DNA of 6,689 nt from Actinomycetes bacterium (lineage in GTDB: Bacteria; Bacillota_I; Bacilli_A; RF39; UBA660), in the NCBI GenBank assembly GCA_021152765.1, contig JAGKUT010000046.1:1-6689 (forward strand), read 5' to 3'. A model generated the notes under the pieces. It saw only the letters and a program-made list of their open reading frames with translations, did not search any database and was not told the origin of the DNA. The translations under genes were made by a program, and so were the position numbers. Below, piece by piece: positions 1 to 6,091 of this stretch (position 1 is the stretch's first letter; every line of letters begins with the position of its first letter).

Positions 1-1
1 C

Positions 2-367
2 TATAAACTCGGCTTCGAAACAATCCCGACCCTGGATTTCTTGGGCGCAAAGAACATCGTCTTCAAAGAGAGTAATGAGCCTTTCCCCGAGAATGGAATC
101 ATCGTCGGAAATATCCGGATGGGCTTCGGCCATTATCGGATCAGCATCGCCATGGCTAGCTGCGCGAAAGCCCTAGGATATGAGCCCTTGTGGCTTGACC
201 TCGCTAGCTTCGACGCCACCGGATCCAAAATGATCCGCGCGCAAAACGACTTATACTCTTTGGCTTCTAGGATCAGCCAAAAAAGCCGTTTGTTCAATCG
301 CTTCGTTTGGGAGCCTTTGAACCGCGACGGATTCAAAAAAATCACCTATAAGAGAATAGCACGTTAA
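2..367 (+). CDS. Conserved protein of unknown role, fragment (open at left edge, truncated at right)
   Basis: The frame is open from base 2, so the TTG at 41 is an internal Leu codon and the true start lies outside the window. About 121 residues are visible, ending at TAA 365-367. The motif GNIRMGFGHYR lies near the middle of the first half, followed by ASCAKALGYEPLWLDL and later SQKSRLFNRFVWEPLNRDGF. The G-x-G-H-x-R pattern at the end of a beta strand recalls the N-terminal loop of GT-B glycosyltransferases such as the MurG/diacylglycerol glucosyltransferase group, but this is inference; from memory it resembles a longer conserved uncharacterised family. Codons are GC-rich (ATC, TTC, GGC, GCC) up to TAT 347-349, then turn AT-rich (AAG AGA ATA GCA CGT TAA). 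The last five residues therefore probably come from unrelated DNA, and the protein is cut in mid-domain. Being a real coding region is likely; its function is not known. Confidence 0.7.
   Translation, partial: YKLGFETIPTLDFLGAKNIVFKESNEPFPENGIIVGNIRMGFGHYRISIAMASCAKALGYEPLWLDLASFDATGSKMIRAQNDLYSLASRISQKSRLFNRFVWEPLNRDGFKKITYKRIAR
346..367. other. Composition breakpoint: GC-rich to AT-rich DNA
   Basis: Bases 1-360 hold about 178 G or C (49%), while 361-420 hold only 9 (15%), and the AT-rich state continues to the window end. Codon choice of the open frame changes at about base 350, a few codons before the stop. No insertion-sequence end, direct repeat, tRNA or att-like core is visible at the junction. 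It may be a contig mis-join between two organisms or a recombination edge; the sequence alone does not decide. Confidence 0.75.
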
Positions 368-389
368 ATTAATAATGTCAAATAAAAAC

Positions 390-418
390 TTAAAAATATA
401 AAAGAAACGTGATATAAT
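390..418 (+). promoter_or_regulatory. Promoter of the pyruvate:ferredoxin oxidoreductase gene
   Basis: A perfect extended -10 (TGATATAAT, 410-418; hexamer TATAAT 413-418) sits 17 bases after a weak -35 (TTAAAA, 390-395, four of six matches to TTGACA). Transcription would start near 425, giving a leader of about 17 bases with GGAGG at 431-435, 6 bases before ATG 442. The leader is too short for a riboswitch or attenuator. It lies just inside the AT-rich DNA, so this gene does not depend on the truncated one upstream. Confidence 0.75.
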
Positions 419-441
419 TATAAATAGAGCGGAGGAAATTT

Positions 442-3400
442 ATGAAAAAACAAGTAACAGTAGACGGTAATGAAGCATGTAGCATGTCAGCATACCAATT
501 TACAGAATTAGCAGGTATATACCCAATAACACCATCAAGTCCAATGGCAGAACATTGTGATGAATGGAGTAGTAAAAACGAAAAAAATATCTTTGGAGAT
601 AAAGTAAAAGTAGTTGAGATGCAAAGTGAAGCAGGTGCAGCTGGATTTGTACATGGATCACTAGTAGGAGGAACATTAACAACAACATTCACAGCAAGCC
701 AAGGGTTACTTTTAATGATACCAAATATGTATAAAATAGCAGGAGAAATGTTGCCATGCGTAATACATGTAGCGGCTAGAACAATCGCAACACATGCATT
801 ATCAATATTTGGAGATCATCAAGATATATACGCAACAAGACAGACAGGATTCGCAATGCTTGCCTCATCAAGCGTACAAGATGCACACTACCTAGCAGCA
901 ATCGCACACTTAACAGCTATTGATTCAAGTATGCCATTCTTACACTTCTTTGATGGATTTAGAACAAGCCATGAAATTGATAAAATAGATGTATTAGAAT
1001 CAGAAGATTATAAACAATTATTAAATTACGAGGCGTTAAAAAAATTCAAAGAAAAAGCACTTAATCCATATAATCCGAATACAAGAGGAACTGCTCAAAA
1101 TGATGACATATATTTTCAAGCAACAGAAGCACGAAACAAGTACTATGAAGCACTTCCAGATAAAGTAAATGAATATATGGAAAAACTAAATAAAATTGCT
1201 GGAACAAACTATAAACCATTCAATTATTATGGAAATCCAAATGCTAAAAAAATAATAATTGCTATGGGATCAGTATGTGAAACAATAAAAGAAACAATAG
1301 ACGATTTAAAAGACTATGGATTAGTTGAAGTACATCTATATAGACCATTTGGAAAAGAATATTTATTAAGCGTAATACCTGGGTCTGTAGAAAAAATTGC
1401 TGTACTTGATAGAACAAAAGAACCAGGAAGTATTGGAGAACCACTATACCTAGACGTAGTAGCTGCCTTAAAAGAAAAAGAAATAAAAATAGTAGGTGGA
1501 AGATATGGACTATCAAGTAAGAATACGACACCATCACAAATAAAAGCTATATATGATATGTTAGATAATCCTATTAATGACTTCACAATAGGAATAGAAG
1601 ATGATGTTACAAACAAAAGTCTAAAAACAGATGAATCATATAAAATAGATAATTCTAAAGAATTCTTAATATATGGATATGGTTCAGATGGAATGGTAAG
1701 CGCATCAAAATCTATAATGAAATTAATAGGTAATAACACAAATAATTATGTACAAGGATACTTCCAATATGATTCAAAAAAATCAGGTGGAGTAACAATT
1801 GGACACCTAAGATTCAATGAAAATAAAATAAGATCAACATACTATTGTGAAAATCCAAGTGTAGTAGTTGTAACAAAAGAATCATATTTAAACGAATTTG
1901 AAACACTAAATAATATAAAAGAAAATGGAATATTTATTCTAAATACAATTAAAACAGAAGAAGAAATAAATAAAACACTTCCACAAGATATAAAAAATAT
2001 AATAAAAGAAAAAAATATAAAATTCTATACAATAAATGCATACCTTTTAGCTAGAAATACTGGATTAGGAAATAAGATCAGCACAATAATGGAAGCAGTA
2101 ATTTTAAAACTGTCAAACTTAGTAGATTACAATCTAGCTAAACAAGAAATGAAAGAAAATGCAAAAAAAAGATATTTCAAAAAAGGCGAAGAAATAGTTA
2201 ATGCAAATTATAACGCAATAGAAGAAGCAGAAAAATACTTGAAAGAAATAAAATTAGATGATACAAAAACAAATAATTTAAATACAAACTATAATAATAT
2301 TTATGAAGCAATGCGTATGCGTAAAGGTGATGAATTAAAAGTATCAGAATTTATAAATACTAAAGATGGAATATATGAAGCAGGAACAACTCAAAAAGAA
2401 AAAAGAGGAGTAAGTGAAATAGTTCCATTCTGGATGAATTCAAACTGTATACAATGTAATATGTGTGCGACAGTTTGCCCACATGGAGTAATAAGACCAT
2501 ATATATTGTCTGTTGAAGAATATAATAATGCTCCAGACTACGTAAAGGAAAGATGTATACCAGAAATAACAAAACAAGGATACTATATTGTAGGAATATC
2601 AGTTAAAGACTGTACAGGATGCGGACTATGTGCTAAATCATGTCCAGGGAAAATGGGTGCTAAAGCATTAGAATTCGATAAATTAGAAATTAGAGAAAAT
2701 GAACAAAAAATCTTTGATTACCTAAACAATAATATAAAAGAAAAACCACAAAAAATTGAAAACTTAAAAACAATTCAATTTAAAAATCCAAAATTCCAAT
2801 TCCATGGAGCATGTGCAGGATGTGGAGAAACATCATACATAAAAATACTAACTCAAATGTTTGGAGAAAACTTAGTAATCGCAAACGCTACAGGATGTTC
2901 ATCAATATATGGGGGATCACTTCCCTCAACTCCATACACTATTCCTTGGGCAAATTCACTATTTGAAGACAATGCCGAATTTGGATACGGAATATTAAAT
3001 GCTACAAACTTCAAAAGAAATAAAATAAAAGAAATAATGGAAAATAATCTAAATAATGATAATAAAGAATTATTTGAAAAGTGGTTAAATAATTATGATG
3101 ATTATGAAATAACAAAAGAAGTATATGAAAACATCAATTATGATACATGTCCAAAAGAATTAATAGAATTAAAAGAATATATAACTAAAAGAATAGTATA
3201 TACAATAGGTGGAGATGGATGGGCATATGATATCGGATTTGGTGGAATAGATCATGTATTATCAACTAACGATAATGTAAATATATTGGTACTTGATACA
3301 CAAATATATTCAAATACAGGAGGACAATCATCAAAATCATCACAAATTGGATCAATCGCATCATTCACAACAAATGGTAAACATAATGCTAAAAAAGACT

Positions 3401-3834
3401 TGGCTAGAATCGCATTATCATATCCACATGCGTATGTAGCTCAAGTATCCCTAGGGGCAAATCCTAACCAATTAATAAAAGTATTCAAAGAAGCGACAAA
3501 CTATAACGGACCATCAATAATAATCGCTTATGCACCATGTATATCACATGGAATAAAAGGTGGAATGTCAAATACTATAGAAATGGAAAAATTAGCCACT
3601 ACTAGTGGATACTTCCCAATATTCCATTACAATCCTTTAGAACAAAAATTCTATCTAGATAGTAAAAATGTAGACTTTGATAAATATGATGAATTCCTAC
3701 AAAGCCAAACAAGATATAATATGTTAGAAAAAATAAATCCAGAAGAAGCAAAAAATTTATTAAAACAAAATAAAGAAAATGCAATTAAAAGATATAACTA
3801 TTATAAGAGTTTAGAAGAAACTACAGAAATGTAG
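442..3834 (+). CDS. nifJ: Pyruvate:ferredoxin (flavodoxin) oxidoreductase, single-chain
   Basis: Cytoplasmic enzyme that converts pyruvate and CoA to acetyl-CoA and CO2 and passes two electrons to ferredoxin or flavodoxin; it is central to anaerobic energy metabolism. Domains in order over 1130 residues: pyruvate/pyrimidine domain 1-245 (YPITPSSPMAE, 27-37), domain II about 250-400, gamma domain about 405-600 (GYGSDG ending at 417; DSKKSGG, 444-450), two 4Fe-4S motifs (Cys 669/672/675/679 and 724/727/730/734) and the thiamine diphosphate domain from about 785 (GGDGW 923-927; SNTGGQ from 957). The proximal-cluster cysteines are 791, 794, 819 and 1033. By pattern, Thr30, Glu63, Arg113, Glu796 and Asn958 match the known active-site residues of the Desulfovibrio africanus enzyme (Thr31, Glu64, Arg114, Glu817, Asn996). 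All key residues are present. It is slightly short and lacks the C-terminal extension of the Desulfovibrio enzyme. Start ATG 442 follows GGAGG by 6 bases. It appears monocistronic, with its own promoter and terminator. Confidence 0.98.
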   Translation: MKKQVTVDGNEACSMSAYQFTELAGIYPITPSSPMAEHCDEWSSKNEKNIFGDKVKVVEMQSEAGAAGFVHGSLVGGTLTTTFTASQGLLLMIPNMYKIAGEMLPCVIHVAARTIATHALSIFGDHQDIYATRQTGFAMLASSSVQDAHYLAAIAHLTAIDSSMPFLHFFDGFRTSHEIDKIDVLESEDYKQLLNYEALKKFKEKALNPYNPNTRGTAQNDDIYFQATEARNKYYEALPDKVNEYMEKLNKIAGTNYKPFNYYGNPNAKKIIIAMGSVCETIKETIDDLKDYGLVEVHLYRPFGKEYLLSVIPGSVEKIAVLDRTKEPGSIGEPLYLDVVAALKEKEIKIVGGRYGLSSKNTTPSQIKAIYDMLDNPINDFTIGIEDDVTNKSLKTDESYKIDNSKEFLIYGYGSDGMVSASKSIMKLIGNNTNNYVQGYFQYDSKKSGGVTIGHLRFNENKIRSTYYCENPSVVVVTKESYLNEFETLNNIKENGIFILNTIKTEEEINKTLPQDIKNIIKEKNIKFYTINAYLLARNTGLGNKISTIMEAVILKLSNLVDYNLAKQEMKENAKKRYFKKGEEIVNANYNAIEEAEKYLKEIKLDDTKTNNLNTNYNNIYEAMRMRKGDELKVSEFINTKDGIYEAGTTQKEKRGVSEIVPFWMNSNCIQCNMCATVCPHGVIRPYILSVEEYNNAPDYVKERCIPEITKQGYYIVGISVKDCTGCGLCAKSCPGKMGAKALEFDKLEIRENEQKIFDYLNNNIKEKPQKIENLKTIQFKNPKFQFHGACAGCGETSYIKILTQMFGENLVIANATGCSSIYGGSLPSTPYTIPWANSLFEDNAEFGYGILNATNFKRNKIKEIMENNLNNDNKELFEKWLNNYDDYEITKEVYENINYDTCPKELIELKEYITKRIVYTIGGDGWAYDIGFGGIDHVLSTNDNVNILVLDTQIYSNTGGQSSKSSQIGSIASFTTNGKHNAKKDLARIALSYPHAYVAQVSLGANPNQLIKVFKEATNYNGPSIIIAYAPCISHGIKGGMSNTIEMEKLATTSGYFPIFHYNPLEQKFYLDSKNVDFDKYDEFLQSQTRYNMLEKINPEEAKNLLKQNKENAIKRYNYYKSLEETTEM

Positions 3835-3842
3835 TTTCTTTT
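3815..3842 (+). terminator. Intrinsic terminator that includes the oxidoreductase stop codon
   Basis: A perfect 10-base-pair stem (AAGAAACTAC at 3815-3824 with GTAGTTTCTT at 3831-3840) closes a 6-base loop AGAAAT and runs into a T-rich tail ending at 3842. The TAG stop (3832-3834) lies in the right arm, so the left arm encodes the last residues of the protein. The stem has only three or four G-C pairs, as expected in such AT-rich DNA. Confidence 0.8.
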
Positions 3843-3845
3843 ACC

Positions 3846-3874
3846 TACAAAAAAACTAAAAAATATGATATACT
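3846..3874 (+). promoter_or_regulatory. Promoter of the C39-like peptidase / coiled-coil gene pair
   Basis: An extended -10 (TGATATACT, 3866-3874) has 17 bases between its hexamer and a poor -35 (TACAAA, 3846-3851). It begins just after the preceding terminator. Transcription would start near 3881, giving a leader of about 15 bases. The ribosome site is weak: only GTGAT (3888-3892) resembles part of the anti-Shine-Dalgarno complement before ATG 3896. The ATG at 3891 meets TGA at once and is not a start. Confidence 0.6.
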
Positions 3875-3895
3875 AAATTAAAGTAGAGTGATGAT

Positions 3896-4849
3896 ATGAA
3901 AAAAGTATATTTAATATTAACAGTGATTATTTCAACAGTACTAATAATTTGTATAACATATACATTAAAACAAAATAAAAAATGCTTAGAAGAAATAAAA
4001 CGATTAGAAAAAATTATAGAATTAAAACAAGAAACAAACAAAGAATATGTTTATTTATTTAAAACAACAGAACATAAAGATATGAAACAGGAAATAAAAA
4101 ATAAACAATACGCTATAGATGAAAATAAAAGTAGAATTGAGAATCTACAAAATACAGTATCACAACTACAAGAAGAAAATGTAAATATAAACGAAGAAAT
4201 AGAAGAAATTAAAAATAAAATTTTAGAAGAACAAATAAGAAAAGAACAAGAAGAATTAGCGCGTTCTACAGTAAAAATAGATAGAGAAATTACATACTCA
4301 CAATTTCCTAACTATCCAACTGGATGTGAATCAGCAGCGCTTTATATATTATTAAAATACTATGATGTAGATGTAACAATAGATCAAATTGTTGATTCAC
4401 TAAAAAAAGGATCATTGCCATATAAAATAGAAGACGAAATATATGGAGGAAATCCAGAAGAAGAATTTATAGGAGACCCAAGAGATGACTCTTCATATGG
4501 AGTATATAATAAACCAATTGCGGAAGTGGCAAAAAAATTCAAACCAGAAGTACAAAATATAGAAGGACTAGAACTAGAACAAGTATTAGAACTAGTAAGT
4601 CAGAATAGACCTGTAATGGTGTGGACAACAATAGGTAACTTACCATCGAGAATATCATCAATGTGGATATATAGAAAAACAGGAGAAAAAATCTATTGGA
4701 AAGAAAACGAACACGCAGTAGTTATAATTGGATACAATAATCAGCAAGTTATAGTATCAGATCCATATACAGGAAGAATAACAAGATATAACAAAGAAAC
4801 ATTTATAGAAAACTATAACTACATGGGAAAGAGGGCGGTGTACTATTAA
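3896..4849 (+). CDS. Membrane-anchored coiled-coil protein with C39-like (Peptidase_C39_2 type) peptidase domain
   Basis: The 317-residue protein has three parts. Residues 1-3 are MKK and about 4-24 form one hydrophobic helix, a likely uncleaved signal anchor. Residues about 27-122 are rich in Glu, Lys, Gln, Ile and Leu with heptad-like spacing, a probable coiled-coil stalk. Residues about 133-317 look like a C39-like papain-fold peptidase domain: Gln136 (YSQFPNYPTGCES) as oxyanion-hole residue, Cys144 as nucleophile, His273 (NEHAVVIIGY) and Asp289 (SDPYTG). The triad is complete, so it should be active, probably outside the membrane. There is no ABC transporter part and no nearby double-glycine substrate, so bacteriocin processing is not supported; the target is unknown. 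The gene is transcribed from its own promoter and overlaps the next by 5 bases. Its last codons AGG GCG GTG are unlike its usual A-ending codons and form the next gene's ribosome site. Family call fairly sure; substrate unknown. Confidence 0.85.
   Translation: MKKVYLILTVIISTVLIICITYTLKQNKKCLEEIKRLEKIIELKQETNKEYVYLFKTTEHKDMKQEIKNKQYAIDENKSRIENLQNTVSQLQEENVNINEEIEEIKNKILEEQIRKEQEELARSTVKIDREITYSQFPNYPTGCESAALYILLKYYDVDVTIDQIVDSLKKGSLPYKIEDEIYGGNPEEEFIGDPRDDSSYGVYNKPIAEVAKKFKPEVQNIEGLELEQVLELVSQNRPVMVWTTIGNLPSRISSMWIYRKTGEKIYWKENEHAVVIIGYNNQQVIVSDPYTGRITRYNKETFIENYNYMGKRAVYY
4831..4847 (+). promoter_or_regulatory. Ribosome-binding site and ATT start of the small coiled-coil gene
   Basis: GAGGGCGGTG (4831-4840) is 8 of 10 G/C in a region otherwise about three quarters A/T. 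It gives GAGG and GGTG blocks that match the anti-Shine-Dalgarno complement with a one-base bulge, 4 bases before ATT 4845-4847. In the upstream frame it reads AGG GCG GTG, three G-ending codons in a row where this DNA prefers AGA, GCA and GTA. That points to selection for ribosome binding here. The start and the upstream TAA share the bases ATTAA (4845-4849). Confidence 0.6.
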
Positions 4850-5144
4850 AAAGATAATAATAATAATAATTATAATACTCGTTAGTGTATTAGAGTGCAC
4901 AATATATATAAAAAAAACTAACGAAAGAAAACAAAGACTATATGAAACAACGATAGAAGATATACACAATAAAGAAATTCAAATTAAAACATATAAACAA
5001 GAACTAGAAGAATATAAAGAATTAAAGCAAAAAGAAGAAGCACAATCAGCAAAAATAGAAGAATTAGAAAGTGTGATAGAAGAACTTGATAAAGAACTAG
5101 AAGAAAATAAGCAAACTCTTGAAAATCTAAAAACTAAATTATAA
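4845..5144 (+). CDS. Small membrane-anchored coiled-coil protein, probable ATT start
   Basis: This 99-residue frame is open from just after TAG 4806-4808 to TAA 5142-5144. It has no ATG or TTG, and its only GTG is codon 77, so standard ORF calling misses it. Starting at ATT 4845 gives MKK, a helix of eight isoleucines and LVSVL (about residues 4-22), then KK and about 70 residues rich in Glu, Lys, Gln and Leu (ELEEYKEL, KIEELESVIEELDKELEE), clearly coiled coil. This repeats the MKK-helix-coiled-coil plan of the gene before it, without the peptidase domain. Lack of stops across 300 bases, matching codon style, a good ribosome site and a terminator right after the stop all support a real gene. 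It may form a coiled-coil complex with, or be a target of, the neighbouring peptidase (inference). There is no lipobox, since Glu precedes Cys18. Translational coupling to the preceding gene is likely. Function is unknown. Confidence 0.75.
   Translation: MKKIIIIIIIILVSVLECTIYIKKTNERKQRLYETTIEDIHNKEIQIKTYKQELEEYKELKQKEEAQSAKIEELESVIEELDKELEENKQTLENLKTKL
4854..4870 (+). repeat. Trinucleotide run (ATA)5 coding for isoleucines
   Basis: Five perfect ATA units plus AT, continuing imperfectly as TATAATA to 4877. It encodes the first five of eight consecutive isoleucines in the membrane helix of the small coiled-coil protein. Unit gain or loss would lengthen or shorten the helix without changing frame. 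Confidence 0.8.
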
Positions 5145-5146
5145 AC

Positions 5147-5169
5147 AGTACACATTATGTGTGCTTTTT
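5147..5169 (+). terminator. Intrinsic terminator after the small coiled-coil gene
   Basis: AGTACACA (5147-5154) pairs with TGTGTGCT (5158-5165), eight pairs with one G-T wobble around a 3-base loop TTA, and runs into TTTTT (5165-5169). It starts 3 bases after the TAA at 5142-5144, which supports that stop as a true gene end. Its bases overlap the -35 region of the next promoter. Confidence 0.75.
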
Positions 5170-5177
5170 GCTATAAT
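5149..5177 (+). promoter_or_regulatory. Promoter of the cation transporter operon
   Basis: A perfect extended -10 (TGCTATAAT, 5169-5177) follows a 17-base spacer from TACACA (5149-5154, four of six matches to TTGACA). The -35 lies in the left arm of the terminator, and the T run leads directly into the TG of the -10. Transcription would start near 5184, with GGAGG at 5190-5194, 6 bases before ATG 5201. No metal-sensing leader such as a yybP-ykoY (manganese) riboswitch would fit in this roughly 17-base leader. Confidence 0.75.
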
Positions 5178-5200
5178 AAAAGAAACAATGGAGGTTCAAT

Positions 5201-6091
5201 ATGGACAGATTTGAAAAAGCAAAAACCGCAAGTAAATTAGGAATAATGGGCAATATATTTCTACTAATAATAAAAGGAATAATAGGACTAATAACAAAAT
5301 CACAAGCAATGATTGCAGACTCTCTTAATAGTGCTGGAGATATTTTTTCATCATTCATGACATATATAGGAAATAAAATCGCATCTCAACCAAGAGATGA
5401 AGATCATAATTTAGGCCATGGAAAAGCAGAATATATTTATTCAATGCTCATAAGTATAATAATGATTTTCATGGGGTTATTAATAATAAAAGAAGGAACA
5501 GATACACTAGTAAAGAATAAAACATATACATATTCAATATGGCTTATAATAGTAAGTATAATAACAATTTTAACAAAACTATCTTTATATATTTATACAT
5601 ATAGTATTGGAAAAAAATATAAAAACCTACTTGTAAAAGCAAACGCAAAAGACCATATAAATGACTGTTTACTAACAACAGGTACTTTAATATCGTGTAT
5701 ATTCGCAAAATATAGTATTTTTATATTTGACGGAATTGTAGGAATAATAATTGGCTTATGGATATTAATTACAGGGCTAAAAATATTTAAAGAATCATAC
5801 GACGTACTAATGGATAAAGCTATTTCAAACGAAACAAAAAAAGAAGTATATGAAATAATAAAAAGTCACAAAGAAATAAAAAGAATAACTCACTTCAATT
5901 CAACACCAATAGGATACCTATATCAAATATCATTTACAATATTTGTAGACGGGAATTTAACAACCTTCGAGAGTCATGAAATAGCCGATAAACTTGAAAA
6001 AGAAATAACAAAAAAAATAGATGAAATCTACTTAACTGTAATACACGTGAATCCAATAAATGTCACAAGTAATACAAAACAAACTAAATAA
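5201..6091 (+). CDS. Cation diffusion facilitator, probable manganese exporter (MntE-like metal site)
   Basis: Membrane antiporter of the CDF family, 296 residues, the usual length. It has about six hydrophobic segments (roughly 14-32, 38-56, 79-97, 111-133, 152-170, 173-195) and a cytoplasmic metal-binding-like domain from about 208 to 285 ending in VIHVNP. In segment 2 the site is Asn43-x3-Asp47 (ADSLNSAGD); in segment 5 it is Asp151-x3-Asp155 (KDHIND). Zinc members normally carry His-Asp/His-Asp, and YiiP Asp-Asp/His-Asp. The Asn-Asp/Asp-Asp set is the one described for the manganese exporter MntE of Streptococcus pneumoniae, so manganese export is the best guess; iron or others remain possible. 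The loop HNLGHGKAE (69-77) matches the second site of YiiP. ATG 5201 follows GGAGG by 6 bases. It is the first gene of a three-gene operon and overlaps the next by 32 bases. Confidence 0.93.
   Translation: MDRFEKAKTASKLGIMGNIFLLIIKGIIGLITKSQAMIADSLNSAGDIFSSFMTYIGNKIASQPRDEDHNLGHGKAEYIYSMLISIIMIFMGLLIIKEGTDTLVKNKTYTYSIWLIIVSIITILTKLSLYIYTYSIGKKYKNLLVKANAKDHINDCLLTTGTLISCIFAKYSIFIFDGIVGIIIGLWILITGLKIFKESYDVLMDKAISNETKKEVYEIIKSHKEIKRITHFNSTPIGYLYQISFTIFVDGNLTTFESHEIADKLEKEITKKIDEIYLTVIHVNPINVTSNTKQTK

Noticed and set aside
41..367. TTG at 41 as the start of the left-edge gene
   Set aside because: The frame is open back to base 2 with a similar protein-like composition, and no ribosome site precedes the TTG.
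361..378. Weak hairpin ACGTTA / TAATGT after the truncated gene
   Set aside because: Six pairs including a wobble, and no T run follows, so it is not a credible terminator.
1314..1739. A 141-residue open frame on the minus strand, and several other minus-strand frames over the oxidoreductase gene
   Set aside because: They lie opposite conserved domains of a well-supported gene, have no ribosome site or promoter, and have the low-complexity Leu/Phe/Ile-rich composition expected from the reverse of A-rich coding DNA.
3896..4849. Bacteriocin-processing C39 transporter
   Set aside because: No ABC transporter domains, no double-glycine precursor peptide, and the GCES/EHAV/SDPYTG pattern fits stand-alone C39-like peptidases.
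4845..4856. Possible programmed frameshift joining the peptidase gene to the small coiled-coil frame at the A run
   Set aside because: The run is TTAAAAAG, with only five A and no standard X-XXY-YYZ heptamer in phase before the stop; a separate ribosome site and an MKK start explain the second frame better.
4879..4924. Perfect 8-base inverted repeat TCGTTAGT / ACTAACGA with a 30-base spacer
   Set aside because: It lies inside the coding region, has a long A/T-rich loop and no T run; such a pair can arise by chance, so it is not called as a regulatory structure.
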